Assembly: GCA_934511335.1 (NCBI GenBank)
Contig: CAKSWL010000009.1
Span: 1 to 18,320 of the forward strand
DNA: 18,320 nt
Direction of reading: 5' to 3'
Source: an uncultured Cloacibacillus sp.
Lineage (GTDB): Bacteria; Synergistota; Synergistia; Synergistales; Synergistaceae
In this document: one piece after another, positions 6,637-15,204 of the stretch
How positions within the stretch are numbered: the first letter of the stretch is position 1
How the letters are laid out: each line of letters begins with the position of its first letter
Made by a program: the position numbers and the translations under genes
The notes under the pieces: generated by a model
What the model saw: the letters and a program-made list of their open reading frames with translations, nothing else
The model's database searches: none
What the model was told of the DNA's origin: nothing

Positions 6637-7437
6637 TTAGTCGGCGATTTTAAGCTCGACGAAAGCCTCCGGCGTGATGACGCGGAAGGTGAAGGTCTCG
6701 GTGATGTAGAAGTTGACCTCGGTCGCGCTGTGCGACTGGTAGCCGATGGAGAAGTCCTGTCCGACGACGAGTTCGCTGTCGCCGCCGCGCATGGAGGTGA
6801 CGAAGTTTGTCGTGTACTGTTTCGAGAGGACGATCTTGTCGACGATCTTCTCAAGGCTCTTTCTAAGCGGGTAGGCGGAGTTCGAGGTGGCGATCTTTTC
6901 CCAGACCTGCTTAGAGCAGACGAAGACGTAGGGGCCGCCGACGTTGCGCGAGGCGAGGGTCTGTGTGGCGTTATAGACCGCATTGATCAGAGCGCCGTCG
7001 TCGAGCGCCGCTTCAATGGGTTCGTTGTCCGTTTCGATCTCTATTCCGAGTATCCCTGCCTCTTCGAGCCCTTTGAATACCGCCGTGTCTTCAAAGAGGG
7101 CCGCCTGGCGCGCCGCATCCTGGAGCGGCGTGAAGTCGGTCGTTTTGCATCCGCGTGAGATGTCGTCGAGGTCCCACATCGGCATGGCGAAGGGCACGCG
7201 TATCTCCACGAGGGGGAGGACGTCGCGGATGCCGTAGTTTACGCCCTCAACGGGCGACTCTTCGGCGAGCGTCAGCGTTCCCTCTGATATTGAATCGCAC
7301 TGCCAGCCCTTAGGGTCTGAGACGTCCGCGACGCGGCGTCCGGTAAGTACGCCGCGGAGTACGTCCGTAGCCTGGCTGTCTATTTTCGCCCATGCTTCGC
7401 TGGATATCGGCGCAAGTGATCTTTTTAGAATGTCCAT
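6637..7437 (-). CDS. Encapsulin shell protein (linocin M18/HK97-fold family)
   Basis: A 266-residue shell protein, the typical size of a family 1 encapsulin that assembles into a small (T=1, 60-subunit) compartment. It follows the family pattern from end to end: MDILKRSLAPISSEAW at the N-terminus (which normally lines the cargo-binding side), GRRVADVSDPKGW, then SLPL-like VLPLVEIRVPF, GQDFSIGYQS, and ITETFTFRVITPEAFVEL near the C-terminus. GGGAG lies 8 nt before the ATG. It follows the encapsulated ferritin by 33 nt in the same orientation and is surely co-transcribed with it. The shell would sequester the ferritin and the mineralised iron. Downstream is a copy of the intergenic repeat. Confidence 0.95.
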   Translation of the reverse strand: MDILKRSLAPISSEAWAKIDSQATDVLRGVLTGRRVADVSDPKGWQCDSISEGTLTLAEESPVEGVNYGIRDVLPLVEIRVPFAMPMWDLDDISRGCKTTDFTPLQDAARQAALFEDTAVFKGLEEAGILGIEIETDNEPIEAALDDGALINAVYNATQTLASRNVGGPYVFVCSKQVWEKIATSNSAYPLRKSLEKIVDKIVLSKQYTTNFVTSMRGGDSELVVGQDFSIGYQSHSATEVNFYITETFTFRVITPEAFVELKIAD

Positions 7438-7470
7438 AATTTTAGCTCCCTTCCGTATTGTACTTAAATA

Positions 7471-7821
7471 TTATAATTTCCCGATTTTTAGGTCCTGCCC
7501 GTGCGCGGCAGGGGCGGCGCCAGGGCCGTCTTCAAGGTCGATGCCCATCGTTCCGGCCTGCGCGTTTGCGACGTATTCGCCGATCTCTTTGTCCCAGCCG
7601 TTCATGTACACCTTGAGCCAGCCGACGAGCATCGCCGAGTGTTCGATCTCCTCGTCGCGGTTGTGCGCCATGATGCGCTTTAAGTCTTCGTTGGTGCAGG
7701 TGTTGACGCGCTGATTATAATAATCGATCGCCTCGAGTTCCTCCTGAAGGCTCTTGAGCGCCTGGGCGATGTCTACCGTCTGCTTGTTGAGCAGGCTGTA
7801 AGGTTCTGTGTATGCTTCCAT
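7471..7821 (-). CDS. Encapsulated ferritin-like protein (EncFtn), encapsulin cargo
   Basis: A 116-residue ferroxidase that oxidises Fe2+ for storage inside the encapsulin shell. The two-helix EncFtn core is visible with its metal ligands: E28 in EELEAIDYY, and E58 and H61 in RDEEIEH, with Y35 in the place of the conserved tyrosine. These correspond to E32, E62, H65 and Y39 of the Rhodospirillum rubrum protein. A flexible Gly/Ala/Pro-rich linker (about residues 95-109) leads to a C-terminal targeting peptide, DLKIGKL, of the kind that docks cargo to the shell interior. AGGAG lies 9 nt before the ATG. It is the first gene of a two-gene operon with the encapsulin. Confidence 0.93.
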   Translation of the reverse strand: MEAYTEPYSLLNKQTVDIAQALKSLQEELEAIDYYNQRVNTCTNEDLKRIMAHNRDEEIEHSAMLVGWLKVYMNGWDKEIGEYVANAQAGTMGIDLEDGPGAAPAAHGQDLKIGKL

Positions 7822-7891
7822 GTTTTTAAGCTCCTCTCTGTCATTTTATGCCTTGTGTCAGCATTTTAATGGATGTGACCGTTTTGCCTAT

Positions 7892-7913
7892 CCCCTATTC
7901 TAGCAGATAGGGG
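7892..7913 (-). promoter_or_regulatory. Promoter and inverted repeat upstream of EncFtn
   Basis: On the minus strand an extended -10 element, TGC-TAGAAT (TAGAAT at 7902-7897), lies in the middle of a perfect 7-bp inverted repeat, CCCCTAT-N8-ATAGGGG (7892-7898 with 7907-7913). A CTGACT about 15 nt upstream is a weak -35. An operator over the -10 would suit a repressor. The sequence does not match the usual Fur or PerR boxes that I can recall. Confidence 0.45.
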
Positions 7914-7986
7914 TAAAAGTCAGCCAGTTATTCTTATTTGAAACTGTTTTAACTATATCACAAATGTTAGCGGAAAAAAACCGTAA

Positions 7987-9717
7987 TTAACGCACAAACA
8001 GCGGCACCGTCCCGCGGCCGGAAATGTCAAAATATCCCTTGTCGGTGAGTTTCAGCTCCGGAATGACGGAGAGCGACATGAAGCTCAAGAGCATGAAGGC
8101 GTGGGGGGCCGTGCAGCCCAGCGCGTCGCGCGCCGCCGCCAGTTCATCGAGCTTGGCGCGGCCTTCGCCGACGGTCAGCAGGCTCATGAGTCCGCCGACC
8201 GGCAGCTCGATTTCCGCGAGGATCTTTTCCCCCTCTGCGATGACGATGCCGCCTCGTAGACGCGCCAGCTCGTGCAGCGCCGTCGCCATCGAGAGGTCGT
8301 CCATGCCGGCGCAGGTGAAGTTGTGCGCGTCGTGGGCGATGGAGGAGGCGACGGCGCCGCGTGCAATGCCGAGGCCGTGGAGGAAGCCGACGGCAAAGCG
8401 TCCGCTGCCGCGGTTTTTTTCGACCACGGCCATCTTCGCGAGCCCGCGCTTTGGGTCGGCGCAGGCGAAGCCGCCGATATTCGTCGGCGCCATTTGACGC
8501 GTCTGGGTGATGACCTGTCCAGGAATAACGCCGATGACGTTTATTTTGGCGAGCGGGTCATCTATTTTGACGCGCAGCTCGTCAGCCGTCGGCGTGCGTA
8601 CCTCCCGTCCATATCCGGGAAGCGCGGCAGTGACGGCGGGCGAAATTTGATGAAGCGTCCGTCCGTCCTCAGCGACGAGTTCTCCGCGCTTCCAGACTTT
8701 GAGGACGCGGAATTTTTCGTTCAGGCCGTCCGTCATGACGAGGTCGGCGATGTGCCCCGGCGCGATCATACCGCGGTCGTCGAGGCGGAAATATTCTGCG
8801 GGGGTCAGCGTGACGGTGCGCAGCGCCGCAAGCGGTTCGACGCCGCATTCGATCAGCTCGCGGAGGCAGCCGTTGAGGTGCCCGCGCTGGATCATGAAGT
8901 TTGGCGTGATGTCGTCGCTGACGGCGAGGCAGCGGACCGCGAGGCCGGGCCGGGCCGCAAGTATGGGGGCGAGGGCTTTAAGGTTTCTTGCCGTCGCTCC
9001 CTGGCGGATCATGACGTACATGCCGCGGCGCAGTTTTTCCATGGCCTCATCCACGCTTTCGCATTCGTGGTCCGAGGTTATTCCGCCGAGCAGGTAGGCT
9101 GACAATTCTTTTCCCCGCACGCGCGGCGCGTGCCCGGTGATCACCAGGCCGCGGGCGGCGTCAAGCTTGGCCCAGACCTTGTCGTCGCCGTAATAGACGC
9201 CGGGGAAGTTCATCATCTCGCCGAGGTGGGTGCAGGTGCCGTCGGCGAAGAGCTTTTCGATCTCGCCGGCCTCGATCTCCTCAAGAGGGGTTTCCTGCGC
9301 CGAGGCGGGGACGCAGGAGGGGGCGCCGTAGTAAAAATCAACCGGCAGCCCCTCGCTCTCGCGGCGCATGAAACGTATTCCCGCGACGCCGCAGGTGTTC
9401 GCGATCTCGTGCGGGTCGGCCATCACCGTTGTGGTGCCGAGCGGCGAGATCGCCGCAGCCAGGCTGCGCGGCGTCATGAAGGTGCTCTCGACGTGCATAT
9501 GTCCCTCGATGAAGCCGGGAAGCAGCAGACGCCCCGCGCAGTCGACAGTCTCTTTTGCCTCATATCCGCCGCCGATGCCGACGATTATCCCGTCTTTTAC
9601 GGCGATGTCGCCGCTTTCGTACTCCATCGTGCAGAGGTTTGCGAACGCGGCGTTTTTGAAAAGCAGGTCGCAGGGCTCTTCGCCCAGCGCGCTTTTTAAT
9701 AATGGTTTGAAATTCAT
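7987..9717 (-). CDS. ade: Adenine deaminase
   Basis: A 576-residue amidohydrolase that converts adenine to hypoxanthine and ammonia in purine salvage. The metal-binding motif GHMHVES has H73 and H75; MADPHEIAN (H103) and GHAPRVRG follow at the family positions, and SDHECESVDEA supplies another conserved His-Glu site. A C-terminal domain holds GGFACADPKRG and the HNFTCAGMDD stretch typical of the Ade family. Length is normal for bacterial Ade. The ribosome binding site is not strong (GGGGGCGG, about 9 nt upstream). A promoter lies about 60 nt further upstream, in the region shared with the divergent pyrK gene. No clear terminator separates it from the EncFtn gene 165 nt downstream. Confidence 0.94.
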   Translation of the reverse strand: MNFKPLLKSALGEEPCDLLFKNAAFANLCTMEYESGDIAVKDGIIVGIGGGYEAKETVDCAGRLLLPGFIEGHMHVESTFMTPRSLAAAISPLGTTTVMADPHEIANTCGVAGIRFMRRESEGLPVDFYYGAPSCVPASAQETPLEEIEAGEIEKLFADGTCTHLGEMMNFPGVYYGDDKVWAKLDAARGLVITGHAPRVRGKELSAYLLGGITSDHECESVDEAMEKLRRGMYVMIRQGATARNLKALAPILAARPGLAVRCLAVSDDITPNFMIQRGHLNGCLRELIECGVEPLAALRTVTLTPAEYFRLDDRGMIAPGHIADLVMTDGLNEKFRVLKVWKRGELVAEDGRTLHQISPAVTAALPGYGREVRTPTADELRVKIDDPLAKINVIGVIPGQVITQTRQMAPTNIGGFACADPKRGLAKMAVVEKNRGSGRFAVGFLHGLGIARGAVASSIAHDAHNFTCAGMDDLSMATALHELARLRGGIVIAEGEKILAEIELPVGGLMSLLTVGEGRAKLDELAAARDALGCTAPHAFMLLSFMSLSVIPELKLTDKGYFDISGRGTVPLFVR

Positions 9718-9782
9718 CTCTGACCGCCCCCAATTTATTGGCTCTTAAATGGTAAAATACTCTTTAGGAATGGATATTTTAT

Positions 9783-9811
9783 ATTGTAACAGGGAAATTG
9801 TATATTGTGAA
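9783..9811 (-). promoter_or_regulatory. Promoter of ade
   Basis: On the minus strand TTCACA (9811-9806) and TACAAT (9788-9783) are separated by 17 nt, giving a start near 9776 and a leader of about 58 nt. It occupies most of the short gap before divergent pyrK, whose own promoter I could not place with confidence. Confidence 0.5.
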
Positions 9812-9825
9812 AGCGGGGAATGCGG

Positions 9826-10614
9826 ATGACGAATTGCAGCTGTAACGTCCAGGAGGTAAACGACTATATCCTCCCCGTCGTTAAGAATAAAAAACTTTCA
9901 GGGAGGCTCTTTTGGATGACCTTCGCGGCCCCGGAGCTAGCGCGGCGCGCGAGGGCCGGCCATAGCGTGATGGTATTTCCGAACGAGGGGACGGACCCTC
10001 TTCTCGGACGCCCCTTTGCGGTGGCGGACGCGGATAAAGAACGCGGAGAGTTTTCCGTCTGTTTTGTTTTGGTCGGGCGCGGCACGGAGATGATGAGCCG
10101 GGTGCCTGCCGGTACGAAGCTGCGTGTACGCGGCTTTCTCGGCAGGCCCTGCCCGGAGACCGGAGACGAGCTGATCTTAGCCGGCGGCGGCGTCGGCGCG
10201 GCGGTGCTGATGATGAAGAAGCGCGAGCGCCGCGAGCGCAGCTCCCTTTATATTGGAATGCCGGGAAGGGGTTACGAGGGCTACGCGGAGGAGATACTTT
10301 CAATACATCCCGACGCGCGGATATTCACCGACGACGGCTCCTTCGGCGAGGGAGATTCGATGTTCAAAGCGCTGCCGCGCCCGCTTGGCGAGGGGATGCA
10401 GGTATGGAGCTGCGGCCCGGAGGGCTTTCTCGAGGCGATGCGCCGCTATTATGAGGATACCCCGCGGCGGCTATATTATCTGCTCGACAAGCGCATGGCC
10501 TGCGGCTACGGCGGCTGTATGGGCTGCGTCATCGAAACTGCGGACGGCCCGAAAAGGGTCTGCGTCGATCAATCGATCTTCAGAGCGGACGAGGTGAATC
10601 TCCATGACAACTAA
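9826..10614 (+). CDS. pyrK: Dihydroorotate dehydrogenase B, electron-transfer subunit
   Basis: A 262-residue flavin/2Fe-2S protein that passes electrons from PyrD to NAD+ in class 1B dihydroorotate dehydrogenase, a step of pyrimidine synthesis. The FAD-binding domain shows GRPFAVAD; the NAD-binding domain begins at LILAGGGVGAA and ends with WSCGPEGFL. The C-terminal cluster ligands are C226, C231, C234 and C246 (C-x4-C-x2-C-x11-C in CGYGGCMGC...VC), the PyrK pattern. The start at 9826 has GCGGGGA at 6 nt; an in-frame ATG at 9820 would touch that site directly and is less likely. The gene overlaps pyrD by 11 nt, so the two subunits are translated together. Confidence 0.92.
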   Translation: MTNCSCNVQEVNDYILPVVKNKKLSGRLFWMTFAAPELARRARAGHSVMVFPNEGTDPLLGRPFAVADADKERGEFSVCFVLVGRGTEMMSRVPAGTKLRVRGFLGRPCPETGDELILAGGGVGAAVLMMKKRERRERSSLYIGMPGRGYEGYAEEILSIHPDARIFTDDGSFGEGDSMFKALPRPLGEGMQVWSCGPEGFLEAMRRYYEDTPRRLYYLLDKRMACGYGGCMGCVIETADGPKRVCVDQSIFRADEVNLHDN

Positions 10615-11521
10615 TATATCGGTGAAGATCGGCGCCCTGTCGCTCGACAGTCCCGTCATTCCCGCCTCTGGCGTCTGGCCCTACGCGCCGGAATTCTGGC
10701 GCGGTCCGAAGCTCAATGGGATCGGCGCGCTGTGCACGAAGGCGATCAGCCTGGAACCGCGGCGCGGCAACCGCGGCGTCCGCGTCTGGGAGACGCCCTC
10801 CGGCGTGCTCAACAGCATCGGGCTGCAAAACTGCGGCGCGCGGGAGTTCGTGGCGCGTTATGCGGAGCTGGTGAAGGATTGCCCGCGTCCCGTGATCGCC
10901 AACGTCGTTATGGAACGCCCGCACCAGACGCAGGAGACGCTGCGCATCCTTAAGGATATGGAAGGCCTCGCCGCCGCCGAGCTGAATATCTCCTGCCCTA
11001 ACGTCGACGGCGAGGGGATGGCCTGGGGCGTGGAGTGCGGCTCCGCCGCCGAGGCGGTGCGCGCCGCGCGGAAAATATGGCGCGGTCCCCTGTGGGTGAA
11101 GATGACCCCGCAGACCGCCGACCCCGCGGCGGTGGCGCGCGCGCTTGAGTCCGAGGGCGCGGACGCCATCGTCTGCGCCAACACCTGGCTTGGTATGTCG
11201 ATCGATATGGCGACGGGCAAGCCGGCCTTCGACCGCGTCGTCGCCGGACTGTCGGGCCCCGCGGTGTTCCCGCTTTCGCTGCGCATGGTCTGGCAGGTCG
11301 CGGGCGCCGTATCGATTCCCGTCGTCGGCTGCGGCGGCGTGACTGCCGCCTCCGACTGCATGGGGATGATCGTCGCGGGAGCTTCCGCCGTCGAGGTGGG
11401 GAGCGCCTTTTTTAACAACATCAGCGCCGGCGAGGCGATCTGCGGCGGGCTGCCGGAGTTGATCGCCCGTTACCGTGCGGAAGGGCTCTCTGAACTTGTC
11501 GGCTTTGCGCGGACAAAATAA
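10604..11521 (+). CDS. pyrD: Dihydroorotate dehydrogenase B, catalytic subunit
   Basis: A 305-residue FMN-binding TIM barrel that oxidises dihydroorotate to orotate. The catalytic cysteine C131 sits in ELNISCPNV, which separates class 1 enzymes (Cys) from class 2 (Ser). NSIGLQN at about 70-76 is the conserved substrate-binding loop. VVGCGGV and the following AGASAVEVGSAFF bind the FMN phosphate near the C-terminus. Length is normal. The start overlaps the end of pyrK, and this adjacency confirms the NAD-linked 1B form. No other pyrimidine-pathway gene is in the window; the next gene is cytidylate kinase, 25 nt downstream. Confidence 0.94.
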   Translation: MTTNISVKIGALSLDSPVIPASGVWPYAPEFWRGPKLNGIGALCTKAISLEPRRGNRGVRVWETPSGVLNSIGLQNCGAREFVARYAELVKDCPRPVIANVVMERPHQTQETLRILKDMEGLAAAELNISCPNVDGEGMAWGVECGSAAEAVRAARKIWRGPLWVKMTPQTADPAAVARALESEGADAIVCANTWLGMSIDMATGKPAFDRVVAGLSGPAVFPLSLRMVWQVAGAVSIPVVGCGGVTAASDCMGMIVAGASAVEVGSAFFNNISAGEAICGGLPELIARYRAEGLSELVGFARTK

Positions 11522-11546
11522 TTTTAATTTATTGCAAGAGGTTATC

Positions 11547-12221
11547 ATGGAAGATAAAAAAATCGTTGTGGCAATAGACGGCCCCGCGGGCGCGGGGAAG
11601 AGCACCGTGGCGCGCGCGGTAGCCGGGAGGCTTGGGCTGCCCTATCTTGATACCGGCGCTCTCTACAGGGCGATCGCCTGGAAGCTGGACAAAGAGGGGG
11701 TCGCGCCGGAGGAGGGTGAGCGTATATCAAAGGCGCTTGCTTCGTTTTGTCTTGAATTTTCCTGCGGAGGCATAGTGGCTGACGGCACGGACATCACGGC
11801 GGCGATACGCACGCCGGAGATAGACCGGATAGTTTCGGCCTATGCCGCGAGGCCCGAGGTGCGCGGCGCGCTCATCGAATTGCAGCGCGCGCAGGCCGTG
11901 AACGGCCTTGTCGCCGACGGCCGCGATATGGGTACGGTCGTCTTTCCCGATGCGGAGCTTAAGATATTTCTCACCGCCTCCGCCGAGGAGCGCGCGCGCC
12001 GCCGCTGTCTGGAACGGCGTGAACGCGGTGAAGAGGCCGATTATGACGAAATACTGCGGCAGGTGATCGAACGCGACAATTACGATATGACGCGGGAGAT
12101 CGCGCCGCTGCGCCCGGCGCCGGGCTGCATCATCCTCGACAGCTCCGATATGGACGCAGCCCAGGTGACGGACGCCGTCGCCTCGCTGGCCAGACAGTTT
12201 ATGGTTCAGGAAAACCGTTGA
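11547..12221 (+). CDS. cmk: Cytidylate kinase
   Basis: A 224-residue kinase that phosphorylates CMP and dCMP. The Walker A loop GPAGAGKST is at residues 12-20, followed by LGLPYLDTGALYRA. The conserved DGRDMGTVVFPDA stretch is in the middle, and the arginine-rich lid (ERARRRCLERR) follows. The ATG at 11547 has AGAGG a few nt upstream and gives a normal N-terminus; the frame is open further upstream but that part overlaps pyrD. The final TGA overlaps the TTG start of hflX. It sits in a likely pyrK-pyrD-cmk-hflX operon, which fits a nucleotide supply role. Confidence 0.95.
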   Translation: MEDKKIVVAIDGPAGAGKSTVARAVAGRLGLPYLDTGALYRAIAWKLDKEGVAPEEGERISKALASFCLEFSCGGIVADGTDITAAIRTPEIDRIVSAYAARPEVRGALIELQRAQAVNGLVADGRDMGTVVFPDAELKIFLTASAEERARRRCLERRERGEEADYDEILRQVIERDNYDMTREIAPLRPAPGCIILDSSDMDAAQVTDAVASLARQFMVQENR

Positions 12222-13342
12222 GCAGACAGCGGCGTTCTGCCATTGACCTTTCGCTGAAGCCGCCGAAGGCGGTGATCGCCGCCGTCGACTGCGGTGGCGC
12301 TGACGACACCGAGCAGTCTCTCGACGAGCTGGTGATGCTGCTGGAGAATGTCGGCGTGCCGGTGGCGGCCCGCGTCGTGCAGAAACGGAAGATGCCCGAC
12401 CCCGCCCATTTCTTAGGCGCGGGCAAGGCGCTGGAGATCAAGGAATACGCGCAGCTGAACGAGGTCACCCATCTCGTAGTCGACGATTTTCTTTCGCCGA
12501 CGCAGAAGAGCAATTTGCAGAAGATCACCGCTTTGCAGGTATGGGACCGCGCCTTCGTGATCATGAAGATATTTGAGAGCCGCGCCCACACCGCGGAGGC
12601 TAAGCTGCAGGTCGAACTGGCGCAGTACCGGTACGAGATCCCGAGCCTCAAAGGGCTCGGACATCAGATGTCCCGCACCGGCGGCGGCATTGGAACGCGC
12701 GGCCCCGGCGAGACGGAGTTTGAAAGGCACCGCCGTAAGCTTGACCGGCGTATGAAGAGCATAGAACAGCGGCTGAACGAGGTTCGCCGCCGCCGTGAGG
12801 AACGGCGCGCGCGCCGGCGGCGCGACGGCATGCCGGTGGCGGCGCTCGTGGGGTACACGAACAGCGGCAAGTCCACCCTCTTACAGGCGCTATCCAAAGA
12901 CGCGGGGATCGTTGCGAAGGATCAGCTTTTCTCGACGCTTGATACGGTGGTGCGGAAGATCGGCTACCGCGACGATGAAGGCTCTTTCCTGCTCTCCGAT
13001 ACGGTAGGCTTCATCCGCAAGCTCCCGCCGGAACTGGTGGCGGCTTTCCGGGCGACTCTTGAGGAGGCGGCGAACGCAGATTTGCTGCTGCTCGTGCTTG
13101 ATTCCGCCGCCAAAGAGTCCGTTGAAACGCTGGAGATCGTACTTGGGACGCTGCGCGTTCTTGAAGCCGACCACCTGCCGCGCATCGTCGTGCTCAATAA
13201 GATCGACAAGAGCGGCGAGGCTGCGGACTTTATCGCGGTGGAGCTTCGCGCGCGGGGCGAGCGTGTCGTTTGCGTCTGCGCGCTTGACGGACGCGGCTTT
13301 GAAGAGCTGCTTGCCGAGATCCAAAAAAGTTTTTCCGGTTAA
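12218..13342 (+). CDS. hflX: GTPase HflX
   Basis: A 374-residue ribosome-binding GTPase; in model bacteria HflX splits stalled 70S ribosomes. The G motifs are all visible: G1 GYTNSGKS at 212-219, a G2-like STLDTVVR, G3 D261-TVG, and G4 NKID at 327-330. The N-terminal HflX domain and the signature TRGPGETEFERHRRKL precede the G domain, joined by a very arginine-rich helical linker (about 190-205). The start is a TTG that shares bases with the stop of cmk (TTGA), with AGGA 6 nt before it. No ATG gives a full N-terminal domain. A hairpin follows immediately at the stop codon. Confidence 0.94.
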   Translation: MSRQRRSAIDLSLKPPKAVIAAVDCGGADDTEQSLDELVMLLENVGVPVAARVVQKRKMPDPAHFLGAGKALEIKEYAQLNEVTHLVVDDFLSPTQKSNLQKITALQVWDRAFVIMKIFESRAHTAEAKLQVELAQYRYEIPSLKGLGHQMSRTGGGIGTRGPGETEFERHRRKLDRRMKSIEQRLNEVRRRREERRARRRRDGMPVAALVGYTNSGKSTLLQALSKDAGIVAKDQLFSTLDTVVRKIGYRDDEGSFLLSDTVGFIRKLPPELVAAFRATLEEAANADLLLLVLDSAAKESVETLEIVLGTLRVLEADHLPRIVVLNKIDKSGEAADFIAVELRARGERVVCVCALDGRGFEELLAEIQKSFSG

Positions 13343-13356
13343 GTTGCCTTAACCGG
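13335..13356 (+). terminator. Hairpin at the end of hflX, weak or non-canonical terminator
   Basis: CCGGTTAA (13335-13342, the end of hflX) pairs perfectly with TTAACCGG (13349-13356) across a 6-nt loop. No T-run follows, so it may act as an mRNA-end or Rho-related signal rather than an intrinsic terminator. The following ~138 bp up to yicC contain no gene and no promoter that I can place firmly. Confidence 0.35.
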
Positions 13357-13494
13357 CATAAAAGATATATCATAAAGAGATGAACATATCTGCGGCGCTG
13401 AACGGATAGGCAGCCGACGGTTTTTGCTTGCCGGTGTGACGGCGGGCCGCGCGCGGAGATACACGAGATCGTTTAATTTAAAAGGGTGATTTGC

Positions 13495-14382
13495 ATGTAC
13501 GTAAGCATGACCGGTTTCAGCCGTTCTCAGATGCAGACATCATGGGGAACGCTCAGCATGGAGATATCGAGCGTCAACCACCGTTATCAGGAGATATCTG
13601 TGCGCCTGCCGCGCGAGTTCGCGAGCTGGGAGCCGTGGTTTCATCAAAAACTGCGGAAGCTTTTCCGCCGCGGAAAGGTGCAGATAAGGATGGAAGTGCT
13701 CTGGGCGCAGGCCTTTAAGACGGGGCGCGTTAACCGGGAGGTGCTGCTCTCCTATTGCGGAGAGCTGCTAGAGCTGCGCCGCGGCCTCGCGCTGCCGCTT
13801 GACCTGGATATCGAACAGATGCTCTCCCTCCCGGGGGTGCTCGATCTGCCGCGGTTTGACGACGAAGAGGGATCGCAGACCGTCGAGGCCGTCTTCGAGG
13901 AGCTGCTGACCAACGCCGCCGCCTCATGGCAGCGGATGCGCGAGACGGAGGGCGCTCATCTGCGCGGCGAGGTGCTGGGCCACCTCGCGGAACTTGAACG
14001 GCTGGCGGCTTTGATAGAGGAACGCTGGCTGCCGACGCGGGACGCCGCCTTCGCCGCGATGCACGCGCGCGTCTGTGAAGCGCTTGAGAGGATGGGCGAA
14101 AAACTTGAAGAGTCGCGTTACATGCAGGAGATCGTCCTGCTGACCGATAAATGGGACGTCTCCGAAGAATTGGCGAGGCTCAAGAGCCATATCGCGAAGT
14201 TCCGCGCGACCGGTGAGGATGCCGAGAGCGCCGGACGCAAGCTCGACTTTATCGTGCAGGAGATGAACCGCGAGGTCAACACCTTAGACTCGAAGGTGGC
14301 CGACGCTGATATCCGCTGGCTCGCCGTGGACGCGAAGGCCTGCCTTGAGCGTATCCGCGAGCAGATACAGAATTTGGAATAA
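13495..14382 (+). CDS. YicC/YloC family endoribonuclease
   Basis: A 295-residue protein of the YicC family, nucleases that act in RNA turnover and are commonly encoded beside gmk. The N-terminal SMTGFSRS (about residues 4-11) is the family hallmark, followed by [20 protein letters not shown]. The C-terminal DUF1732 part is also plain: [11 protein letters not shown], then [18 protein letters not shown] and [17 protein letters not shown]. The ATG at 13495 has AAAGGGTGA about 6 nt upstream; an in-frame GTG 9 nt earlier lies within that site. It opens the cluster with remA-like, gmk and rpoZ, the first gap being 1 nt. Confidence 0.92.
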   Translation: MYVSMTGFSRSQMQTSWGTLSMEISSVNHRYQEISVRLPREFASWEPWFHQKLRKLFRRGKVQIRMEVLWAQAFKTGRVNREVLLSYCGELLELRRGLALPLDLDIEQMLSLPGVLDLPRFDDEEGSQTVEAVFEELLTNAAASWQRMRETEGAHLRGEVLGHLAELERLAALIEERWLPTRDAAFAAMHARVCEALERMGEKLEESRYMQEIVLLTDKWDVSEELARLKSHIAKFRATGEDAESAGRKLDFIVQEMNREVNTLDSKVADADIRWLAVDAKACLERIREQIQNLE

Positions 14383-14383
14383 A

Positions 14384-14638
14384 ATGTCTTACAAACTTGT
14401 GCATGTCGGATTCGGCAATATGGTAGTCGCGGAGCGGGTGGTCTCGATAATCAGCCCCGACTCCGCCCCCATCCGCCGCCTCAAGGACGAGGCGCGCGAA
14501 GCGGGGCTTCTTGTGGACGTGACCCAGGGCCGCAAGACGAGGGCGATATTGATAATGGACAGCAGGCATGTGATCCTCTCGGCGATACAGCCGGAGACGA
14601 TCACGGCGCGTTTCGAGGGCGAGGGGGAGCGGTCATGA
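14384..14638 (+). CDS. remA: RemA-like DUF370 family protein
   Basis: An 84-residue protein matching the DUF370/RemA family ([26 protein letters not shown] at the N-terminus, [21 protein letters not shown] near the end). In Bacillus the homologue is a DNA-binding regulator of matrix and osmoprotection genes; in other phyla its role is unproven, though the gene is often next to gmk. The ATG lies 1 nt after the yicC stop. Its own end overlaps the start of gmk (ATGA), so it is translationally coupled on both sides. Confidence 0.88.
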   Translation: MSYKLVHVGFGNMVVAERVVSIISPDSAPIRRLKDEAREAGLLVDVTQGRKTRAILIMDSRHVILSAIQPETITARFEGEGERS

Positions 14639-15204
14639 GGGGTACGCTGTATGTCTTTTCCGGCCCCGCCGGCGTGGGGAAGGGCACGGTGCTCCAGCGG
14701 GCGCTGAAAGAACTTCCCAATATCGGTTATTCCGTCTCGTGCACCACAAGAGAGCCGCGCCCAGGTCTCGACGCAGAGGGAGAGACCTATTATTTTATCT
14801 CGGACGAAGAATTTCGCCGCCGGATCGCGGCGGGAGACTTTCTGGAATACGCAAACGTACACGGGCACCTTTACGGCACCCGCCGGGATATCGTCGAAAA
14901 GGCGCTTGCGTCGGGCCGGGACATCGTTCTTGAAATAGACGTCCAGGGTGCATTTATCGTGAAAAGAAAGATGCCGGAGGCGGTGACGGTCTTTGTAAAG
15001 CCGCCCTCTTTCGACGAACTGGCCCGCCGTCTGCGAAAACGCGGCAGCGAAAGCGCCGCCGAGCGGGAACTGCGCATGAGGAACGCCAAAGAGGAGCTGG
15101 CTCACGCCAAAGATTACGATTATGTGATCGTAAACGACGTCGTGGCAAACGCGGTGGAAGAATTTATAAAAATTGTGAAAAAGCAGAGGGAGGAAAACAA
15201 ATGA
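14635..15204 (+). CDS. gmk: Guanylate kinase
   Basis: A 189-residue kinase converting GMP to GDP. The P-loop GPAGVGKGT is at residues 10-18; an alanine takes the place of the serine seen in many family members. [12 protein letters not shown] is the GMP-binding region, followed by YYFISDEEF and the [14 protein letters not shown] stretch. [13 protein letters not shown] VLEIDVQGA and the IFVKPPS-like VFVKPPS complete the core. The gene overlaps remA by 4 nt upstream and rpoZ by 4 nt downstream (ATGA in both cases). Confidence 0.95.
   Translation: MRGTLYVFSGPAGVGKGTVLQRALKELPNIGYSVSCTTREPRPGLDAEGETYYFISDEEFRRRIAAGDFLEYANVHGHLYGTRRDIVEKALASGRDIVLEIDVQGAFIVKRKMPEAVTVFVKPPSFDELARRLRKRGSESAAERELRMRNAKEELAHAKDYDYVIVNDVVANAVEEFIKIVKKQREENK

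Noticed and set aside
6589..7158. Long plus-strand frames opposite the encapsulin, adenine deaminase and EncFtn genes.
   Set aside because: They are shadows of GC-rich codon use; the minus-strand products are clear family members with ribosome binding sites.
13394..13405. A third remnant of the repeat: GGCGCTGAACGG is identical to the reverse complement of 6501-6512.
   Set aside because: The match is only 12 bp and the flanks do not align convincingly; in GC-rich DNA this can be chance.
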